Below are positions 8,137-14,916 of a stretch of 32,336 nucleotides of DNA, piece after piece (position 1 is the first letter of the stretch; the number at the start of each line of letters is the position of its first letter). Both the position numbers and the translations under genes were made by a program. Under the pieces are notes generated by a model. That model was not told the origin of the DNA and did no database searches. It saw nothing but the letters and a program-made list of their open reading frames with translations. Source of the stretch: Deltaproteobacteria bacterium (GTDB taxonomy: Bacteria; Desulfobacterota; DSM-4660; Desulfatiglandales; Desulfatiglandaceae); contig JAJDOH010000292.1 of the NCBI GenBank assembly GCA_022340265.1, positions 1 through 32,336 on the forward strand, read 5' to 3'.

Positions 8137-8179
8137 AACCCTCAACCTGCCTTTTCCGTTTGGGTCGGCAGGTTGGGTT
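8137..8179 (+). other. Intercistronic hairpin between the two CoA ligases
   Basis: A left arm at 8137-8151 and a right arm at 8167-8179 (GGCAGGTTGGGTT) pair over about 13 bp with one small bulge and a 15-nt loop. No T-run follows, so it is not a standard intrinsic terminator. The ribosome binding site of the second ligase starts 15 nt after the stem. It may stabilise or process the acs message or set the ratio of the two ligases. Confidence 0.6.
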
Positions 8180-8204
8180 GCCACAATATAAATAAGGAGG
8201 GCCT

Positions 8205-10115
8205 ATGACCGACGGATATCTGGCTTACTACAAGCAGTCAATTGAGGATCCCAATAGCTTCTGGAGCAAACCGGCTGAGGACTGTCATTGGTATAAAAAG
8301 TGGGACAGGGTACTGGACGATTCAAACAAGCCCTTTTACAGGTGGTTTACCGGCGGGATGGTGAATACCTGTTATAATGCCCTCGACATCCATGTGGAAA
8401 ACGGCATCGGAGATCAGGTAGCCCTTATTTACGACAGCCCGGTTACCGACACCATCCAAAAATACACCTATCTTGAATTAAGGGACGAGGTAGCCCGCTT
8501 TGCCGGCGTTCTGGCGTCAAAAGGCGTTCAGAAGGGCGACCGTGTTCTGTTGTATATGCCCATGGTGCCGGAAGCGGCCATGGCCATGCTGGCCTGCGCA
8601 AGGCTTGGGGCGGTTCATTCCGTGGTGTTTGGCGGATTTGCTTCAAAGGAACTGGCCATCCGCATCAATGACGCAAAACCGAAAGTCATTGTTTCCGCGT
8701 CGTGTGGTATTGAAGTAAAAAGGGTCATCCCCTACAAACCACTCCTTGAAGAAGCCTTGGAAATTGCGGACGCAAAACCGGATGCCTGCATTATCCTTCA
8801 GCGGCCCCAGGAAATCGCTTCCATGAAACCGGGATTCGACTACGGCTGGCATGAGGAGATGAAAAAAACCGCTCCTGCGGATTGCGTTCCCGTTGCCGCA
8901 ACCGACCCATTATACATTCTCTACACATCGGGGACCACCGGTGTGCCCAAAGGCGTTGTGCGAGATAATGGCGGGCACATGGTGGCGCTTAAATGGACCA
9001 TGAGCGCCGTTTACAATCTGCAGCAGGGCGACGTTTGGTGGACCGCGTCCGATGTGGGCTGGGTCGTCGGGCACTCCTATATTGTTTATGGCCCCCTGCT
9101 CAAAGGGTGCACCACCATCCTTTTTGAAGGCAAACCGGTGGGCACACCCGATGCGGGGGTCTTCTGGCGTGTAATCAACGAGCACAAGGTCAAGACCATG
9201 TTTACCGCTCCCACCGCATTTCGTGCCATCAAGCGGGAAGACCCTGAGGGAAAGCTTATCAAAAATTATGATCTGTCCAATTTCAAGGCCCTTTTTCTGG
9301 CGGGGGAACGGCTGGATCCCGATACGCTTCAGTGGGCTGAAAAAAAACTGAAGGTACCGGTCATCGATCACTGGTGGCAAACGGAGACCGGCTGGGCCAT
9401 CGCAGCCAACTGCCTGGGCATCGAACAGTTTCCCGTAAAGCAGGGATCCCCCACAAAGGCGGTTCCCGGATGGAATATTCAGGTGGTGGATCCCGAAGGC
9501 AAACCGGTAAGCCCTGGAGAAATCGGCGCTCTGGTGGTAAAACTGCCGTTGCCTCCAGGGACCCTGCCTACCCTCTGGAACAATGATGAGGGTTTTCTCA
9601 AAAGCTATCTGGAGGAATTTCCCGGTTACTACAAGACGGCTGACGCCGGATTCATTGACGACGACGGCTATGTGTTTGTCATGTCGCGCACTGATGATAT
9701 CATCAATGTGGCCGGCCATCGCTTGTCCACAGGGGGCATGGAGGAAGTTCTGGCGGATCATCCGGATGTGGCGGAGTGTGCGGTACTGGGAGTGGACGAC
9801 AAGCTCAAAGGGCAAATTCCCATCGGTTTTCTGGTTTTGAATGCCGGGGTTACCCGCGCCCCCGAAGATATCGAAAAGGAAATCATTCAGATGGTTCGAA
9901 AGCGCATCGGCCCGGTGGCTTCCTTTAAAGTCGCCACCACCGTAAAGCGGCTGCCCAAGACCAGATCCGGAAAAATTTTAAGGGGAACCATGCGGAAAAT
10001 AGCAGACAATGAAAACTTTAAAATACCGGCCACCATAGATGACCCGGCCATTTTAAAAGAGATCGAAGAGGCGCTCATAAAAAAAGGGTTTGCAGGGGCA
10101 AAAATTAAGCAATAG
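8205..10115 (+). CDS. prpE: Propionyl-CoA-synthetase-type acyl-CoA ligase (PrpE-like)
   Basis: This 636-residue AMP-forming ligase is a second Acs-family enzyme. Its sequence resembles PrpE more than Acs: VNTCYNALDIHVENG, ALIYDSPVTDT, VVFGGFASKELAIRIND, KVIVSASCGIE and WWQTETGWAI in place of WWQTETGG. The ATP loop is LYTSGTTGVPKGVVRDNGG and the hinge is SRTDDIINVAGHRLST. The terminal PKTRSGKILRG holds K590, the expected acetylation-controlled lysine. It probably activates propionate, though acetate or another short acid is possible; sequence alone does not settle this. AAGGAGG lies 4 nt before the ATG. It follows acs on the same strand and precedes the symporter genes, so uptake and activation appear linked. 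Confidence 0.85.
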   Translation: MTDGYLAYYKQSIEDPNSFWSKPAEDCHWYKKWDRVLDDSNKPFYRWFTGGMVNTCYNALDIHVENGIGDQVALIYDSPVTDTIQKYTYLELRDEVARFAGVLASKGVQKGDRVLLYMPMVPEAAMAMLACARLGAVHSVVFGGFASKELAIRINDAKPKVIVSASCGIEVKRVIPYKPLLEEALEIADAKPDACIILQRPQEIASMKPGFDYGWHEEMKKTAPADCVPVAATDPLYILYTSGTTGVPKGVVRDNGGHMVALKWTMSAVYNLQQGDVWWTASDVGWVVGHSYIVYGPLLKGCTTILFEGKPVGTPDAGVFWRVINEHKVKTMFTAPTAFRAIKREDPEGKLIKNYDLSNFKALFLAGERLDPDTLQWAEKKLKVPVIDHWWQTETGWAIAANCLGIEQFPVKQGSPTKAVPGWNIQVVDPEGKPVSPGEIGALVVKLPLPPGTLPTLWNNDEGFLKSYLEEFPGYYKTADAGFIDDDGYVFVMSRTDDIINVAGHRLSTGGMEEVLADHPDVAECAVLGVDDKLKGQIPIGFLVLNAGVTRAPEDIEKEIIQMVRKRIGPVASFKVATTVKRLPKTRSGKILRGTMRKIADNENFKIPATIDDPAILKEIEEALIKKGFAGAKIKQ

Positions 10116-10420
10116 AAATTTTTGACTGAGGATTCCTTTGCATATTGAACTGCACAATTATCTTTTTCTTTCCATTCAACCCGCGTTCGGGTGCCTGGTA
10201 TTCGGTTTCTGGTGCCCGCTTCTGAGAAGAGCCAAACGGCATTTCTGGCTCAAGACGCCTGAAACCTGACGTCTTTGATACTTACGGAGAAATCTGCTTT
10301 TACGGCAAACTTTATTAGACGCAGCCATAATTAAAGGAAGGGGGGATGTAAGAAAGTCAAATACAGGCAAGGTGACCAAGAAATCCAATTAGAACGATTC
10401 TTTAATTAGGAGGGTAGATT
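10116..10420. other. 305-bp intergenic region before the symporter genes
   Basis: No convincing coding region or sigma-70 promoter is visible. The main structure is a set of 7-bp periodic repeats in inverted orientation at 10190-10273. The last 30 bp are AT-rich and end in AGGAGG (10408-10413), 7 nt before the small-subunit ATG. Confidence 0.55.
10190..10273. repeat. 7-bp periodic repeats in two opposed blocks
   Basis: The left block (10190-10217) is four tandem 7-mers beginning GGT (GGTGCCT, GGTATTC, GGTTTCT, GGTGCCC). The right block (10253-10273) is three 7-mers which on the opposite strand read GACGTCA, GGTTTCA, GGCGTCT, the same type of unit. Thirty-five bases separate them. The arrangement suggests a decayed 7-bp tandem repeat or a foldback element. 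Confidence 0.5.
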
Positions 10421-10672
10421 ATGACTAACGGTGAACTTTACTGGAAGAAAAATCTTAGACTCATGATAGGCTGTTTAATCGTTTGGTTCGTTGTTTCATT
10501 CGGGTTTGGCATCTTGCTGGTTCATCCACTTGACCACTTCCATCTGGGAGGCTATCCGCTGGGTTTCTGGTTTGCACAGCAAGGGTCCATGTACGTCTTT
10601 GTGGTGTTGATTTTCGTCTATGCAATCAAGATGACGAAATATGACCAAGAATTCGACGTAGAGGAGGAATAA
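10421..10672 (+). CDS. DUF4212 small subunit of a sodium:solute symporter
   Basis: This 83-residue membrane protein has two transmembrane helices, about residues 13-33 and 47-70, separated by an HPLDHFHLGGYPLGFWFAQQGS loop and ended by an acidic tail. The N-terminal YWKKNLRLM and the PLGFWFAQQGS motif are typical of DUF4212, which occurs directly before large sodium:solute symporters of the acetate-transporter type. It probably helps assemble or stabilise the large subunit in the cytoplasmic membrane. The tail codons GAG GAG GAA supply the Shine-Dalgarno of the next gene, whose ATG starts 2 nt after this stop, so the two are translationally coupled. Confidence 0.9.
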   Translation: MTNGELYWKKNLRLMIGCLIVWFVVSFGFGILLVHPLDHFHLGGYPLGFWFAQQGSMYVFVVLIFVYAIKMTKYDQEFDVEEE

Positions 10673-10674
10673 TC

Positions 10675-12453
10675 ATGACCCTGCGAATGACGACGTATAT
10701 TATTGTTGGTCTCACCTTTGCCATTTATATCGGCATTGCCTTCTGGGCACGGGCAAAAACCACATCGGATTTTTATGTTGCCGGTAAGGGTGTTCATCCG
10801 GTTTTAAACGGAATGGCCACGGCGGCGGACTGGATGTCGGCGGCCTCCTTTATTTCCATGGCAGGACTCATCGCCTTCATGGGGTACGACGCCTGCGTTT
10901 ATCTCATGGGTTGGACGGGCGGTTACGTGCTTCTGGCCATGATGCTGGCACCCTACCTTCGCAAATTCGGAAAATTTACCGTCCCCGAATTTATCGGGGA
11001 CCGCTACTATTCCCAGGGCGCCCGAATTACGGCGGTGATCTGCCTGATTATCTGCTCCATCACCTACGTTATCGGCCAGATGAAAGGCATCGGTGTCGCC
11101 TTTTCGCGGGTTCTGGAAGTGGATTTTTCAACGGGCCTTTTCTGCGGCATGGCCGTCGTCTTTATTTACGCGGTAATGGGCGGCATGAAAGGGATCACCT
11201 ATACCCAGATCGCCCAATACTGCGTGCTGATTTTTGCGTATACGGTGCCGGCGATCTTTATCGCCTTTCAACTCACCGGAAATCCGATTCCGCAACTGGC
11301 TCTTGGAAGCCATCTGACGGACGGAAGCGGCATGTACCTGTTGGAGAAACTGAATAAAATCTGCATTGAACTGGGGTTTGCCTCGTACACGGCCCAGAAA
11401 TGGACAACCTGGAACGTATTTTTGTTGACTATCTCACTGATGGTCGGTACAGCCGGGCTGCCCCATGTCATCATGCGCTTCTTTACGGTCCCCAAAGTTC
11501 GGGATGCCCGTTTTTCAACCGGTTGGGCGCTGGTATTTATTTCCATTTTGTATACCACCGCTCCGGCTGTGGGTGCCATGGCGCGAAGCAACCTGATGCA
11601 CACCATTCAGACCGGTCCGGTGGGGTCGCCCACGGGGAACCTCCTTTATGCGGACAGGCCTTCATGGTTTACCAACTGGGAAAAAACCGGTCTGCTGAAA
11701 TGGGAAGACAAGAATGGTGACGGCAGAATCCAGTATTACGGCAATAATCCGGGTTTTGACAAAAAAGCGGAAACCTGGGGCTGGCGAGGCAATGAGATGG
11801 TCAAGGTGGACCGGGATATCATGGTGCTGGCCAACCCGGAGATTGCCAACCTGCCTTTCTGGGTGATCGCGCTGGTTGCGGCCGGTGGAATTGCCGCGGC
11901 ACTCTCGACCGCGGCAGGCCTTTTGCTCGCCATTGCTTCCTCCATCAGTCATGACTTGCTCAAGGGCGTCTTTACGAAAGGAATCAACGAAAAACAGGAA
12001 CTGACGTATGGCCGCATCTCCATGACCGTCGCGATTATCGTGGCCGGATATCTGGGGTTGAATCCGCCGGGATTTGCCGCGCAGGTGGTGGCTCTGGCCT
12101 TCGGTCTGGCGGCTTCATCCATCTTTCCCGTTCTGATGATGGGGATCTTCTCCAAAAGGATGAACCGGGCGGGCGCCATTGCCGGGATGCTGACCGGCAT
12201 CGGAACCACGCTTTTGTACATCTTCCTGTATAAGGGCTGGTTCTTCATCAAAGGGACGGCACCGCTGGCCGACAATCCGGACGGCTGGATGCTGGGGATC
12301 AACCCCCAGTCCTTTGGGGCAGTGGGAGCGCTCCTGAATTTCGTTGTGGCGTTCCTGGTCTCCAGGGCAACAGCACCGCCGCCTGAACATATCCAGGCCC
12401 TGGTGGAGGATATTCGTATTCCCAAAGGGGCGGGTACCGCAGTAAGTCACTAA
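10675..12453 (+). CDS. Sodium:solute symporter, acetate/short-chain carboxylate type (ActP-related)
   Basis: This 592-residue membrane transporter is of the sodium:solute symporter family, with about a dozen hydrophobic helices. Family signatures include YVAGKGVHPVLNGMATAADWMSA near residues 33-55, MGGMKGITYTQIAQY, LPHVIMRFF and GIAAALSTAAGLLLAIASS. With the DUF4212 partner and the flanking CoA ligases, it most likely takes up acetate or propionate with sodium. Between two helices lies a long hydrophilic insert (about residues 315-395) containing DKNGDGRIQYYG at 345-356, an EF-hand-like calcium loop that has Gly instead of Glu in the last position. The substrate is inferred from context, since lactate or pyruvate relatives exist. 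A strong terminator follows. Confidence 0.9.
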   Translation: MTLRMTTYIIVGLTFAIYIGIAFWARAKTTSDFYVAGKGVHPVLNGMATAADWMSAASFISMAGLIAFMGYDACVYLMGWTGGYVLLAMMLAPYLRKFGKFTVPEFIGDRYYSQGARITAVICLIICSITYVIGQMKGIGVAFSRVLEVDFSTGLFCGMAVVFIYAVMGGMKGITYTQIAQYCVLIFAYTVPAIFIAFQLTGNPIPQLALGSHLTDGSGMYLLEKLNKICIELGFASYTAQKWTTWNVFLLTISLMVGTAGLPHVIMRFFTVPKVRDARFSTGWALVFISILYTTAPAVGAMARSNLMHTIQTGPVGSPTGNLLYADRPSWFTNWEKTGLLKWEDKNGDGRIQYYGNNPGFDKKAETWGWRGNEMVKVDRDIMVLANPEIANLPFWVIALVAAGGIAAALSTAAGLLLAIASSISHDLLKGVFTKGINEKQELTYGRISMTVAIIVAGYLGLNPPGFAAQVVALAFGLAASSIFPVLMMGIFSKRMNRAGAIAGMLTGIGTTLLYIFLYKGWFFIKGTAPLADNPDGWMLGINPQSFGAVGALLNFVVAFLVSRATAPPPEHIQALVEDIRIPKGAGTAVSH

Positions 12454-12474
12454 TGAGAAAATTTTTTAGAAGAC

Positions 12475-12509
12475 CGGTGTGCCTGCCCTGCGGGCACACC
12501 GTTTTTTTT
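12475..12509 (+). terminator. Rho-independent terminator after the symporter gene
   Basis: A perfect 9-bp stem CGGTGTGCC (12475-12483) / GGCACACCG (12493-12501), with a 9-nt loop, is followed directly by eight T residues (12502-12509). It lies 21 bp after the symporter stop and 19 bp before the next start codon, so it should reduce transcription into the DUF294 gene. Confidence 0.92.
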
Positions 12510-12528
12510 AGATGACCAAGGAGTGAAA

Positions 12529-14883
12529 TTGTTTGTAATGACTTCAGAAAAATCCTGCGAGAAAGAGATTCTTGATTTTATATCCGGCGTGCGTGTCTTT
12601 ACCGCTTTGCCGGAAAATGAACTAATAGAGATGTGTGCGAAGATAACACGGGAACAGTACCGCAAGGGGCATATTCTGTGCAGGCAGGATGAGACGCTCC
12701 TTAGCAAGGTGTATGTGATTGAAAGTGGATCGCTGGAGCTCTTTTTTGAGGAAGAAGGGAAGAAAAACCTGCGGGGAACCCTTACCACCGGGGATGTATT
12801 CGGCGGAATCGCCATTTTGATGAACAGTGGAAAGTCTGCCAGAACCGTCATGGTCAAGGAAGATACCACTCTGCTCGTATTGCCCAAAGAAAAATTCATA
12901 GACATCTCCGCCAGACACCAGCCTTTTTACACATTTTTCGTAGAAACATTTCAAGACCGAATGTTAGACAAATCCTATGCCGCCATTTTCCAGTCAAGCC
13001 AGCTCACCCATTTTCTCTCGGGGATTGTGCCGTTTTCATTGCTGTCGGAAGAAGTTCTTAAAGAAATTTCAAAAGAATTTTCCGTTGTGCACTATTCAAG
13101 TGGTACAAGGCTTTTCCGTCAGGGCAGAAGCAAGGTTGAATATCTGTATGTCATACAGAAGGGCGCTGTGGAACGCTATTTTGAGGAGGGTGAAAACAAA
13201 ACCCTCCGTGGTGTCCTTGGGGAAGGAGATCTCTACGGTGGGATTTCCATGCTGGTGAACGACGGTATCGCTGTCCGCTCCATCAGTATCCTTGAAAACA
13301 CCTACTTTTACATCCTCCCAAAAGCCGTGTTTTTGAGACTCTGCAATGAACATGTAAACTTCTCGGAATACTTTACGGGTGCTTTTGGAAAAAGAATGAT
13401 GGACAGAAGCTATGCCTCCATCATCAAAAGAGATACAGGTGCTGCTGATTCCCAAACACCGTTTTTCAACCTGGAAGTGAAGGATCTCTATAATAAGAAT
13501 ATCCTGTCGTGCGGTGAAGACGCCTCCATACAGCAAGCGGCGTCTCTCATGAGTGAGAGAAAATGCAGCTCCATCTTTATTAAGAATACCAAAGACGAAT
13601 ATACCGGCGTTGTAACCGATACGGATCTTAGAAGCAAGGTGATCTCACAGGGCCATGACATTACCGCTCCCATTGCAAGCATCATGAGCTCACCTTTGCA
13701 CAGCGTTCAGATGGATGCCATGGTATCCGAAGCAATGATTGAAATGATGGATACCAATCTGAAACACCTGGCTGTCAGGGACCGGCAAAGCAATGTGGTG
13801 GGAATTTTGACCAACCGGGATATCCTCACCGCGCAGGAGCAGTCGCCATTTTTTGTGGTTCGGGAAATTGTTGTCGCTTCCAGCTTAAATGAGATTGTAG
13901 ACAAACAGCAGAGAATCCCGAGACTGATCCAGAACATGCTCAACAGTGGCGCAAAGACCAAAACCATTACCCGTCTCATCAGTTCCATATCCGACGCTAT
14001 TCTGGAAAAACTGGTCGGTTTTGCCCTGGATGAACTGGGACCGGCTCCGGCTGATTTTGTCTTCCTGATTGTGGGGAGTGAGGGAAGAAATGAACAGACG
14101 CTCAAAACAGATCAGGATAACGCCATCATCTACGCAGATGTCACCAAACCCGAATCGGGCGCTGCAAAAACCTATTTTCTCGAGTTCGGGGAGAAGGTCT
14201 GCACCTGGCTGGATACGGCTGGATATGATTTCTGTAAAGGGGACGTTATGGCCAAAAACCCCAAATGGTGCCAGCCCCTTTCCATTTGGAAACGATACTT
14301 TTATTCATGGATTCGTGTTTCGACCCCAAAAGACCTGATGCAGTCCAATATCTTTTTTGATTTAAGAGGGGGATGCGGCAGCAATGCCCTGGTGGATGAG
14401 TTGCGACTTTTTCTGTTTGATTCCCTGGAAGGGTGGACAAGGTTTTTCAGGGATCTGGCCGTTAATGCGCTCGGTTTTAAACCGCCATTGGGGTTCTTCA
14501 GGAACTTTGTGGTGGAATCCAAAGGCGAACACCGCAATAAATTTGATATCAAAAAATCCATGACACCCATTGTGGATATTGCGAGAACCTACGCCCTTAA
14601 CAACAATATTTCCGAAACCAACACCCAGGAAAGACTTTACCGTCTGTACCTTGAAAAGGTCTTTGATGAGGAAACCTACAATGACCTGGACCAGGCCTAC
14701 AGCTATTTGATGCATCATCGGTTGAGCGGGCAGATCAAAAATATCCTGGAGGGGAAAAAACCGGATAATTACATCAATCCCAACAAACTCTCACGCATGG
14801 ACCAGACCATGCTGAAAGAAATCTTCAAACGGATCGAGCGAATGCAGACCCGGCTGAGCGTCGATTTCACAGGGGGTGCCTAG
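12529..14883 (+). CDS. Double cNMP-binding/CBS/DUF294 nucleotidyltransferase-like signalling protein
   Basis: This protein of about 784 residues has two cyclic-nucleotide-binding-like domains (about residues 15-135 and 155-285), a CBS pair (about 310-425), a GlnD-like DUF294 nucleotidyltransferase (about 445-580) and a DUF294 C-terminal domain. Its active-site loop is intact: GSEGRNEQTLKTDQDNAIIYAD, with the Asp codons at 14110 and 14116, plus a third acidic site FFDLRGG. Both cNMP cassettes read GG instead of GE but keep an Arg (SARTV and AVRSI), so cAMP binding is uncertain. The TTG at 12529 was chosen because AAGGAG lies 5 nt upstream; the GTG at 12523 overlaps that site and the ATG at 12538 is 14 nt away. 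It is a paralogue of the protein at 1118-3046. Its target may be the symporter or the ligases, by inference. Confidence 0.88.
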   Translation: MFVMTSEKSCEKEILDFISGVRVFTALPENELIEMCAKITREQYRKGHILCRQDETLLSKVYVIESGSLELFFEEEGKKNLRGTLTTGDVFGGIAILMNSGKSARTVMVKEDTTLLVLPKEKFIDISARHQPFYTFFVETFQDRMLDKSYAAIFQSSQLTHFLSGIVPFSLLSEEVLKEISKEFSVVHYSSGTRLFRQGRSKVEYLYVIQKGAVERYFEEGENKTLRGVLGEGDLYGGISMLVNDGIAVRSISILENTYFYILPKAVFLRLCNEHVNFSEYFTGAFGKRMMDRSYASIIKRDTGAADSQTPFFNLEVKDLYNKNILSCGEDASIQQAASLMSERKCSSIFIKNTKDEYTGVVTDTDLRSKVISQGHDITAPIASIMSSPLHSVQMDAMVSEAMIEMMDTNLKHLAVRDRQSNVVGILTNRDILTAQEQSPFFVVREIVVASSLNEIVDKQQRIPRLIQNMLNSGAKTKTITRLISSISDAILEKLVGFALDELGPAPADFVFLIVGSEGRNEQTLKTDQDNAIIYADVTKPESGAAKTYFLEFGEKVCTWLDTAGYDFCKGDVMAKNPKWCQPLSIWKRYFYSWIRVSTPKDLMQSNIFFDLRGGCGSNALVDELRLFLFDSLEGWTRFFRDLAVNALGFKPPLGFFRNFVVESKGEHRNKFDIKKSMTPIVDIARTYALNNNISETNTQERLYRLYLEKVFDEETYNDLDQAYSYLMHHRLSGQIKNILEGKKPDNYINPNKLSRMDQTMLKEIFKRIERMQTRLSVDFTGGA

Positions 14884-14902
14884 GCTCGCTGAATCCAATC
14901 AG

Positions 14903-14916
14903 CCGGTTTTCACCGG
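14903..14916. other. Short hairpin at a convergent gene junction
   Basis: CCGGT and ACCGG pair around a TTTC loop, between the DUF294 gene and the M16 peptidase gene that end facing each other 26 bp apart. The stem overlaps the peptidase stop codon. There is no clear T-run, so its role as a bidirectional terminator is only possible. Confidence 0.3.

Noticed and set aside
8910..9815. Open 301-codon minus-strand frame inside the PrpE-like ligase
   Set aside because: The opposite strand encodes continuous conserved ligase motifs here, and the antisense product resembles nothing known.
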